Positions 14,441 through 20,305 of a DNA stretch of 20,305 nt are shown here, piece after piece. The DNA comes from Alistipes sp. (GTDB lineage Bacteria > Bacteroidota > Bacteroidia > Bacteroidales > Rikenellaceae), in NCBI GenBank assembly GCA_017380955.1, contig JAFOCZ010000007.1, positions 1 to 20,305 of the forward strand, in the 5' to 3' direction. Each line of letters opens with the position of its first letter. The stretch's first letter is position 1. Position numbers and translations under genes: made by a program. Below the pieces are notes generated by a model, which worked only from the letters and a program-made list of their open reading frames with translations, ran no database searches and was not told where the DNA came from.

Positions 14441-15301
14441 ATGCGTCAATTAAAGATTACCAAGTCGATTACTAACCGCGAGAGCGCGTCATTGGACAAG
14501 TACCTTCAGGAAATCGGTAAAGAGGAACTCATCTCCGTAGAGGAGGAGGTGGAACTCGCGCAACGAATCCGTAAGGGCGACCAGGAGGCGCTGGAGCGCC
14601 TTACAAAGGCTAACCTCCGTTTCGTGGTGTCTGTAGCAAAGCAGTATCAGAATCAGGGCCTCAGCCTCCCAGACCTTATCAACGAGGGTAACCTCGGACT
14701 TATCAAGGCTGCCGAGAAGTTCGATGAGACACGAGGCTTTAAGTTCATCTCATATGCCGTATGGTGGATTCGTCAGTCTATCCTCCAGGCCCTCGCCGAG
14801 CAGTCTCGTATCGTGCGCCTTCCACTCAACCAGGTGGGCTCACTAAACAAGATTAACAAGGCATTCGCACGCTTCGAGCAGGAGCACGAGCGTACCCCAT
14901 CTGCCGAGGAGTTGGCAACAGAACTCGAACTCCCAAAGGAGAAGGTTACCGACACCCTCCGTGTGGCAGGTCGTCACATCTCTGTGGATGCACCATTTGC
15001 CGATGGTGAGGATAACAGCCTCCTCGACGTGTTGGTGAACACCGACTCTCCAAATGCCGACCGTGGTCTTATCAACGAGTCACTCGCAACAGAGGTGGAG
15101 CGTGCCCTCGAGATCCTCACAGACCGTGAGCAGGATATCATCCGCTACTTCTTTGGCATCGGCACATCCGAGATGACCCTCGAGGAGATTGGTGAGAAGT
15201 TCGACCTCACCCGCGAGCGTGTACGTCAGATTAAGGAGAAGGCTATTCGCAAACTTCGCCAGTCGTCACGTTCCATTCCTCTCAAATCCTTCCTCGGATA
15301 A
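14441..15301 (+). CDS. rpoD: RNA polymerase primary sigma factor RpoD (short Bacteroidetes type)
   Basis: The product has 286 residues. It lacks the large region 1.1 and the spacer of proteobacterial sigma-70, as is normal for the Bacteroidetes primary sigma. Region 1.2 begins around LDKYLQEIGKEELIS (18-32). Region 2 carries DLINEGNLGLIKAAEKFD (78-95) and FISYAVWWIRQSI (102-114), the core-binding and -7 recognition helices. Region 3 follows. Region 4 has the helix-turn-helix MTLEEIGEKFDLTRERVRQI (245-264). This sigma recognises the TAnnTTTG/TTTG promoters seen elsewhere in the window. It is the only plus-strand gene, is divergent from era, and is monocistronic with its own terminator. I could not identify its promoter with confidence in 14297-14440. 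Confidence 0.97.
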   Translation: MRQLKITKSITNRESASLDKYLQEIGKEELISVEEEVELAQRIRKGDQEALERLTKANLRFVVSVAKQYQNQGLSLPDLINEGNLGLIKAAEKFDETRGFKFISYAVWWIRQSILQALAEQSRIVRLPLNQVGSLNKINKAFARFEQEHERTPSAEELATELELPKEKVTDTLRVAGRHISVDAPFADGEDNSLLDVLVNTDSPNADRGLINESLATEVERALEILTDREQDIIRYFFGIGTSEMTLEEIGEKFDLTRERVRQIKEKAIRKLRQSSRSIPLKSFLG

Positions 15302-15314
15302 TTTTCGATTATAA

Positions 15315-15330
15315 GGCAGCATCTGCTGCC
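15315..15330. repeat. Small perfect hairpin just after rpoD
   Basis: GGCAGC-ATCT-GCTGCC forms a 6-bp stem 13 bp after the rpoD stop codon and before the main terminator. It may protect the 3' end of the message or pause polymerase; it lacks a T-tract. Confidence 0.5.
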
Positions 15331-15343
15331 GCTAACAAAAATA

Positions 15344-15391
15344 AATGAGAAAGGGCAGTACGCATCAGTACAGCCCTTCCTCATTTTTTTT
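15344..15391 (+). terminator. Rho-independent terminator of rpoD
   Basis: AATGAGAAAGGGCAGTAC (15344-15361) pairs with GTACAGCCCTTCCTCATT (15368-15385) at 16 of 18 positions around a GCATCA loop. A run of eight T follows. Confidence 0.95.
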
Positions 15392-15410
15392 GCCGAGCGT
15401 TGCATCTAGA

Positions 15411-15620
15411 GATGGGGATTGATGGGGAGAGATAGGGAGAGATGTGGATTGATAGGTAACAATGGGTAGAGCCCCATAACTACATATAACTACCCATAAC
15501 TACCCAAAAATATACCTCGCGCGAAGCGCACCCTACTTTTCAGTTTTCACCTTTCACTTTTCACTTAGAAACCGTCGTAGACACCACGCTTTTCAGTTTT
15601 CAGTTTTCACCTTTCACCTC
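15411..15620. repeat. Modular intergenic repeat element R4, with 10-bp-period array
   Basis: Positions 15411-15510 read as ten 10-bp blocks in one register. G-rich blocks come first (GATGGGGATT, GATGGGGAGA, GATAGGGAGA, GATGTGGATT, GATAGGTAAC), followed by inverted C-rich ones (GCCCCATAAC, TACATATAAC, TACCCATAAC). Then come hairpin GCGC-GAA-GCGC (15519-15529), minus-strand heptamers (about 15536-15566), hairpin GTC-GTA-GAC (15574-15582) and a second heptamer group (about 15588-15620). The left side has no heptamer arm. The element lies between the convergent rpoD and dsbD terminators. Confidence 0.8.
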
Positions 15621-15621
15621 A

Positions 15622-15655
15622 CAAAAAAAACGACCCCCGAAGGAGTCGTTTTTCT
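15622..15655 (-). terminator. Rho-independent terminator of dsbD
   Basis: On the minus strand the stem AACGACTCC / GGGGTCGTT (one G-U pair) with loop TTCG is followed by a T-run of about eight. A-rich and T-rich flanks on both sides could let it work in both directions. It starts 17 bp after the dsbD stop. Confidence 0.92.
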
Positions 15656-15671
15656 TTGAACACGAGGGCTA

Positions 15672-17594
15672 TTACATAGCGTTCTTAGCAGTGTTAAGGA
15701 ACTCTACGAAGGCCTCGATGTTGGTGTCGTAACCACGTGGGCCTGCCAATACTGTCTCACCGTCTGGAGAGAGCAAGATGTAACCTGGCTGTGCGTTAAC
15801 ACCCCAGCGATCCTGAGCAAACTTAGAGTTGATAGAGCCCAAACGCTTGCCACCCTCAACCTTGGTGTTATCGTCAACATACAATGCGCAGATTACGAAG
15901 TCCTTCTGCAACATAGGCAATACGCTGCTGTGGCTCCATACCATAGTCTCCATCTCACGGCAGTTGTTACAAGCGTGACCTGTAACGTCTACGAAGATAG
16001 GCTTGTTCTGCTTCTTAGCATCTGCAACAGCCTCCTCGAAGTCGAAGTGACCCTCCAACTGGTGTGGCAAGTGGAGGAAGTCTGCATACTTGCGGCCAGT
16101 GTTAGCGTTGTCAACGCGACCGTTGATCTGGTAGTCCTGAGTAGTCATTGGTGGGATGTAACCTGAGATAGCGTTAAGTGGTGCACCAAACATACCAGGG
16201 ATCATATATACTACGAATGAGAATACGCCGATAGCGAGAGTGAGGCGGAATACTGAAACGTGCTTAACCTCGTCGTCGTGAGCAAAGCGGAGTTTGCCGA
16301 GCAAGTACAAGCCGAGCAATGAGAATGTCACGATCCAGATAGCAAGGTATACCTCACGGTCGAGCAAGCCCCAGTGCATAGTCTGGTCTGCAGTCATCAA
16401 GAACTTCAAACCGAGAGCAACCTCAATGAAGCCGAGGACAACCTTTACAGAGTTCAACCAACCACCGCTCTTTGGCAAGTTCTTAAGCAATGATGGGAAC
16501 CACGCCAATACGGTAAATGGAAGAGCGAAGGCGATAGCGAACGCAGCCATAGTGATGATAGGCATCCACACACCACCGCTTGTAGAACTGATGATAACAG
16601 AGCCTACGATAGGACCTGTACAAGAGAATGATACGAGTACAAGGGTCAACGCCATAAAGAAGATACCTACCAAGCCACCCTTATCAGCACCCTCGTCGCT
16701 CTTGTTAACAAGTGATGAAGGCAATGTAATCTCGAAAGCACCGAGGAATGATGCTGCGAAGATCATAAAGATAACGAAGAAGATAAGGTTTGGAATCCAG
16801 TGAGTACCGATAGCGTTGAAGATATCACCCGCGATGTTTGTGCCGAAGGCGTTAGACAAAAGCACGAGGATAGCGATAGGCAACACATAGAGTGCGATGA
16901 TGAACACACCGTACATAGTAGCGCGGAAACGACCCTGAGCAGGTGACTGTGAGCCCTTAACGAAGAATGATACGGTCATAGGCACCATAGGGAATACACA
17001 AGGAGTCAACAACGCTGCGAAGCCCCAGAGGATAGCAGTGATGATTGAGCCCCAGTCGAGTGGTGCAGCAGCAGAAGTTGCAGAAGCACCCTCAGCAGCC
17101 GCTACAACAGCCTCACCAGGCATCTGGATAGAGAATGTAGCAGGGTTTGAGGTGCACTGGTTGGTGTCGTTAGTGCAGATAGTAGCGCTAATGTAACCAG
17201 TAACCTTCTTACCAGCCTCAGCCTTGATGGTGTGAACGTAGATAGCCTTGTTGTAGTAGATAAGAGAAGGACCACCTGTCAACTCATCGATACCGTGCTC
17301 CTCAGGAGTGAGGGTCTCAACGATATCACCAACAACCTCTGCGTTGTCAAACTCGAAGTAAGGAGCAGAGAAGTCTGTCATAGGGTAACCGTGGAAGCCC
17401 TCGGCGATAGTAGCCTCGAGGGTAACGGCAAAGTTGCCATCCTCCAACTCCTCGGCGCTGATGGCCCACTCTACAGGCGCACCATCGTTCTCATTAACTA
17501 CAGAGCCTGTAGTCTTTGCAGCATCCTGTGCCGACACTGCAAAAGGAAGCATTAGTGCTATAGCAAGCACTACTGACTTAAAAAGATTTTTCAT
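15672..17594 (-). CDS. dsbD: Thiol:disulfide interchange protein DsbD
   Basis: The product has 640 residues in the normal three-part layout. A signal peptide (1-22, end VSA) is followed by a periplasmic alpha-type domain at about 40-160 with Cys140 and Cys147. The membrane domain (about 182-475, eight or so helices) has the cysteine pair in LLTPCVFPMVP (Cys199) and SFSCTGPIVG (Cys325). The C-terminal thioredoxin-like domain has HACNNCREME (Cys542, Cys545) and the cis-Pro region NAQPGYILL. It passes electrons from cytoplasmic thioredoxin across the inner membrane to periplasmic thiol proteins. The alpha-domain pair is spaced by six residues, as the gene reads, with no obvious frameshift. It lies 33 bp after the AraC gene and is followed by a terminator, so it is probably the last gene of its transcript. 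Confidence 0.95.
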   Translation of the reverse strand: MKNLFKSVVLAIALMLPFAVSAQDAAKTTGSVVNENDGAPVEWAISAEELEDGNFAVTLEATIAEGFHGYPMTDFSAPYFEFDNAEVVGDIVETLTPEEHGIDELTGGPSLIYYNKAIYVHTIKAEAGKKVTGYISATICTNDTNQCTSNPATFSIQMPGEAVVAAAEGASATSAAAPLDWGSIITAILWGFAALLTPCVFPMVPMTVSFFVKGSQSPAQGRFRATMYGVFIIALYVLPIAILVLLSNAFGTNIAGDIFNAIGTHWIPNLIFFVIFMIFAASFLGAFEITLPSSLVNKSDEGADKGGLVGIFFMALTLVLVSFSCTGPIVGSVIISSTSGGVWMPIITMAAFAIAFALPFTVLAWFPSLLKNLPKSGGWLNSVKVVLGFIEVALGLKFLMTADQTMHWGLLDREVYLAIWIVTFSLLGLYLLGKLRFAHDDEVKHVSVFRLTLAIGVFSFVVYMIPGMFGAPLNAISGYIPPMTTQDYQINGRVDNANTGRKYADFLHLPHQLEGHFDFEEAVADAKKQNKPIFVDVTGHACNNCREMETMVWSHSSVLPMLQKDFVICALYVDDNTKVEGGKRLGSINSKFAQDRWGVNAQPGYILLSPDGETVLAGPRGYDTNIEAFVEFLNTAKNAM

Positions 17595-17627
17595 AAATTT
17601 TTGGTTTAGTTTTATTTAATTGTTTGT

Positions 17628-18596
17628 TTAATTGTTTTCTTCGTTTGCCAACTCCTCGAGTGCTGGGTCGGGGAATGCGCTGTCCGAGGCTATGATACCC
17701 TCGGTGCGACCATCCCAAATCTTATATCGTGATGGCGACACACCAACCCTCTGCTTGAAATACTTGCCAAAGAAACTCTGCGACGCAAAGTTTAACTTAA
17801 GGGCAATATCGCGGATGCTCAAACCCGAGTATTTCAACAGACGCTTAGCCTCGTATACCACAGCCTCGTCGATAAGTTTCGAGGCGTTGCGGCCACTCTT
17901 CTTCTTGAGAATCAGTGAGAGGTACTTTGGCGTGATGTTCATCTTCTGGGCGTAGAACTCCACGCTACGCTCGGTGCTACAGTGCTGACGCAACAGGTCG
18001 AGGAATGTGTTGAACAACTCATCGGTGCGGTTGCTCACCGAGCCGTTAGAAGGCAGGGTATGCTGCTGCAGGATGCCCATAACATAGTGGAACATAGCCG
18101 CAAACAGCGAACTGATAATCTTCTTGCGGTTTGCCGAAGGGGTGTAGTCACACAACACCGAACGCATAAGTTTCGAGATGTCGTGGATGTATGTAGCCTC
18201 CTCGGGGCTCACCTGCACACAAGGCTCATCCAAGAATCCGTGGTAGATAGATATCAAATCCTGAGTATCTACGTGGATGCTGTTGAGGTACTGCTGCGAG
18301 TAGGTAATCATATATCCCGACGAACGTATCGAGGCCTTTACCTGCTCGATAACGGTGTTCTCGTTGAATATGAAGAGCGTATTTGGGCGCAACTCGTGCA
18401 TCTTACCGTTAATCTTGATGCGTGCTGTGCCGCTGACGGTGACGCCGATAGATACACCCTGTATAAGTGCTGTCAGGTCGTCGAGTTCGCGAAACATAAC
18501 AAGCGGAGTGATAACCATATCCTCCGAGTAGTATGCAGTCTCGAAACGCGACTTTAACCTCTCGATAGAGGTCCTTTTGATGCCATCCTGCTTCAT
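17628..18596 (-). CDS. AraC-family transcriptional regulator
   Basis: The product has 322 residues. The N-terminal part (about 25-170) has a cupin-like sensing fold, with GVSIGVTVSGTARIKINGK and LRPNTLFIFNEN. The C-terminal DNA-binding domain (about 195-293) contains two helix-turn-helix units: SVEFYAQKMNITPKYLSLIL (211-230), then SIRDIALKLNFASQSFFGKY (260-279), with the signature end RVGVSPSRYK. A tail of about 29 residues after residue 293 is acidic and longer than usual. The ligand is unknown. It lies 51 bp after the lipid kinase and 33 bp before dsbD, so it may be in the same operon and may regulate it. A small GGGCC-GT-GGCCC hairpin (18623-18634) lies in the gap upstream. Confidence 0.93.
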   Translation of the reverse strand: MKQDGIKRTSIERLKSRFETAYYSEDMVITPLVMFRELDDLTALIQGVSIGVTVSGTARIKINGKMHELRPNTLFIFNENTVIEQVKASIRSSGYMITYSQQYLNSIHVDTQDLISIYHGFLDEPCVQVSPEEATYIHDISKLMRSVLCDYTPSANRKKIISSLFAAMFHYVMGILQQHTLPSNGSVSNRTDELFNTFLDLLRQHCSTERSVEFYAQKMNITPKYLSLILKKKSGRNASKLIDEAVVYEAKRLLKYSGLSIRDIALKLNFASQSFFGKYFKQRVGVSPSRYKIWDGRTEGIIASDSAFPDPALEELANEENN

Positions 18597-18647
18597 ATAG
18601 TTTTACTATCTTATCTTACTTTGGGCCACGGCCCTATATCTTTTATC

Positions 18648-19499
18648 CTAAATTCGTATCTTCAACTCATCCTTAAGGCACTCCACGCTGAGCGGGAACT
18701 GTGGTCCTGGCTGTCCGTCGACATCCGTGCGCTCGTCGATGTCGCAGTGCAACTCTATGTGGTTGGTGCGTATGTATCGCACCTTGCTATCTTTGCCTCC
18801 TATGAGGTAGTGCATCATACTCGCACATATCTTTGCCATATTCTCGTAGTCGAGAATCAGTATGTCGAGCATACCATCGTTGATGCTGGCATCGGGGGCT
18901 AACTTAAAGCGTCCTGCGCTGCGACCGTTGAAGATGAGCATCATAGCGGCATCGGTGTGTACCTCCTCATTGTCGAACTTCGCAACGATAGGTATGCGGT
19001 GCATAGTCATCAGGTCACGAGTGCCAACACGCAGATATGCCAACTTACCGAAGATATGCTTCTCGGCATCCGAAGTCTGCTGCGAGGTTGTCGTGAGCAC
19101 TCCGAAACTCAGCACATTCACAAAATAGCGGTCGTTAACCTTGCCGCAGTCTACTCTGCGCTCCGTGCCTCGGGCAATCTGTCGTGCTGCACGAAGTATG
19201 TTGTGCTTAGCGCCTATAGCCCCTGCAAAGTCATTCGCCGTGCCTGCGGGGATGATGCCCAATGTGATGTCGAGACCCTTCTCGCGCATCTTGTTAACCA
19301 CAAAGTTTATGGTGCCATCACCGCCACATACCACCACCAACTCCATATCCTCATTGCCGTCAAAAGGGTTTTTGTCGAACTCGAGAATCTGGGGCTTCAC
19401 GACGAAGTTTGCCTTCTGGAACGTCGCCACGATGTTATCGAGGTTGCGCACCACACGTCGTTTGCCCGCCTTGGGGTTGTATAGTAGCAGGGTCTTCAT
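18648..19499 (-). CDS. Diacylglycerol/lipid kinase family protein (YegS/BmrU-like)
   Basis: The product has 283 residues, the common length. The N-terminal catalytic domain has the start LLLYNPKAGKRR (4-15), the nucleotide-binding motif GGDGT (59-63) and IIPAGTANDFA (82-92). The C-terminal beta-rich half has FNGRSAGRFKLAPDASINDGMLDIL, with the late motif typical of the family (D-x-x-x-x-D-G-x-L-D). It should phosphorylate a lipid such as diacylglycerol or a sphingoid-type lipid at the membrane; Bacteroidales make sphingolipids, but the substrate cannot be read from the sequence. Its start lies 3 bp after the apbE stop, so the two are very likely cotranscribed. Confidence 0.93.
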   Translation of the reverse strand: MKTLLLYNPKAGKRRVVRNLDNIVATFQKANFVVKPQILEFDKNPFDGNEDMELVVVCGGDGTINFVVNKMREKGLDITLGIIPAGTANDFAGAIGAKHNILRAARQIARGTERRVDCGKVNDRYFVNVLSFGVLTTTSQQTSDAEKHIFGKLAYLRVGTRDLMTMHRIPIVAKFDNEEVHTDAAMMLIFNGRSAGRFKLAPDASINDGMLDILILDYENMAKICASMMHYLIGGKDSKVRYIRTNHIELHCDIDERTDVDGQPGPQFPLSVECLKDELKIRI

Positions 19500-19502
19500 A
19501 AC

Positions 19503-20305
19503 CTAATTTTTAAACTCCTCGGAACACTCCACGCGGTATTCCTCGCCATCGGCAAAGATGAAGTAGTATCTGAGTCCTAACTCCTCCTCGCAACGCTCCG
19601 CAACCTCCATAGCCTCATCCGCACCCAGTGCCATAAACATCGTTGCTGCGGCATCCGCCACGGCACACTCCTCGGCGATGATGGTTGCCGAGAGCAGGGT
19701 GCTCGATACGCTATATCCTGTGCGAGGGTCTATGGTGTGCGTCACCTTATCGCCATTCTCTGCGATGTAGAATCTGCGGTAGTTACCCGATGTTGCCACA
19801 GCGGCGTTGTCCAGGTAGATAATCTTCTCGAAACTAACCATTGCCATATTACCATCGTAGGGGGTCTCAATGCCTATAGACCACTTCTCGCCTTTGGGGT
19901 TATCGCCCTTGCAGCGCACCTCGCCGCCAATGTTCACCATATAACTCTCGATTGCCAATGCCTCGAGTCGCTCCGCCACCATATCCACAACATAGCCCTT
20001 GGCAATGGAGTTGAGGTCTATCTGCACTCGTGGGTCGTGCTTGATGAGTTTGTTGCCATCAATGTGGAGTTTGTCGTAGCCTACGAACGAGAGTATTGAG
20101 TCTACGTTCACCAGGCGGTTGTGCGACCTCTCACGACCAAAACCCCACGCATCGGTCAGAGGCTTGATGGTGATGTCATATGCTCCGTTGCTCAGGCGCG
20201 AGAAATGCTCGGCAAGCGCAATGTTGTAGGCGATGTGCTTGTCGACGCTCTCCGCCTCGTTGCGATTCAACTGCGAGAGCAACGACGTTGGGTCGAAGAT
20301 AGACA
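19503..20305 (-). CDS. apbE: FAD:protein FMN transferase ApbE, 5' end outside the window
   Basis: The reading frame is open from the TAG at 19503-19505 to the right edge of the window; the first visible codons read SIFDPTSLLSQLNR. This is the ApbE motif normally found some 70-80 residues in, so the signal sequence and first strands are missing. Family motifs follow: GAYDITIKPLTDAWGFG, the flavin-binding IDLNSIAKGYVVD, VNIGGEVRCKG, ATSGNYRRF, THTIDPRTGYSV and the metal-binding ADAAATMFMALG. ApbE attaches FMN covalently to Ser/Thr of exported redox proteins such as NqrB/NqrC or RnfG-type subunits. The target is not in this window. A TTG at 20282 could be misread as the start, but homology continues upstream of it. 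Confidence 0.95.
   Translation of the reverse strand, partial: SIFDPTSLLSQLNRNEAESVDKHIAYNIALAEHFSRLSNGAYDITIKPLTDAWGFGRERSHNRLVNVDSILSFVGYDKLHIDGNKLIKHDPRVQIDLNSIAKGYVVDMVAERLEALAIESYMVNIGGEVRCKGDNPKGEKWSIGIETPYDGNMAMVSFEKIIYLDNAAVATSGNYRRFYIAENGDKVTHTIDPRTGYSVSSTLLSATIIAEECAVADAAATMFMALGADEAMEVAERCEEELGLRYYFIFADGEEYRVECSEEFKN

Noticed and set aside
17982..18557. Plus-strand ORF of 191 codons opposite the AraC gene
   Set aside because: It is antisense to a clear AraC-family protein with two HTH units and has no supporting features.
18623..18634. GGGCC-GT-GGCCC hairpin as a terminator between the lipid kinase and the AraC gene
   Set aside because: The stem is only 5 bp with a two-base loop and no T-run follows on the minus strand.

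Overview
The window is a stretch of Bacteroidales-type chromosome of about average GC. The best guess is a gut Bacteroidales near Alistipes/Rikenellaceae, but the genus is only an inference. Support for the group: a short 286-residue RpoD primary sigma factor; promoters of the Bacteroidetes TAnnTTTG (-7) type; many SPII lipoproteins; DUF4988/DUF4465-type surface proteins; and a vitamin B12 riboswitch driving a BtuB/BtuG-like operon. Every gene except rpoD is on the minus strand. No rRNA, tRNA, CRISPR array, transposase or phage gene was seen.

Layout, left to right. (1) 1-2254: two tandem paralogous surface lipoproteins; the left one runs off the window. Each has its own promoter and a terminator lies between them. 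(2) 2618-3511: a lone family 2 glycosyltransferase, possibly read from a leaderless mRNA. (3) 3941-9617: a cobalamin operon with promoter, cobalamin riboswitch, long leader, DUF4988-collagen-DUF4465 lipoprotein, a second surface lipoprotein, a BtuG-type beta-propeller lipoprotein and a BtuB-type TonB-dependent receptor. The likely job is corrinoid capture at the cell surface and import across the outer membrane, shut off when B12 is plentiful. (4) 9804-14296: a minus-strand cluster era - TPR protein - MFS transporter ending in a clear intrinsic terminator. (5) 14441-15391: rpoD, divergent from era, with a strong terminator. (6) 15622-20305: a minus-strand run apbE (5' end outside the window) - lipid kinase - AraC regulator - dsbD, with a terminator after dsbD. 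ApbE and DsbD both act on redox proteins outside the cytoplasm.

The most unusual structure is in the gaps. Four intergenic regions (2343-2634, 3531-3946, 9629-9801, 15411-15620) are filled by modular repeat elements. Their outer arms are arrays of 7-bp units of the form TGAnnnn that face each other as inverted repeats. Next inward comes a short hairpin whose sequence changes but whose pairing is kept (GTC-nnn-GAC, GCGC-n-GCGC, CGCCTC-GCA-GAGGCG). The middle holds 10-bp-period G-rich/C-rich arrays, a 105-bp palindromic repeat, or both. The elements stop just short of promoters on one side and begin at stop codons or terminators on the other. In two cases the outer heptamers supply the stop codon of the neighbouring gene. 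These elements, and the unassigned lipoproteins of the B12 operon, are the parts most worth a second look.
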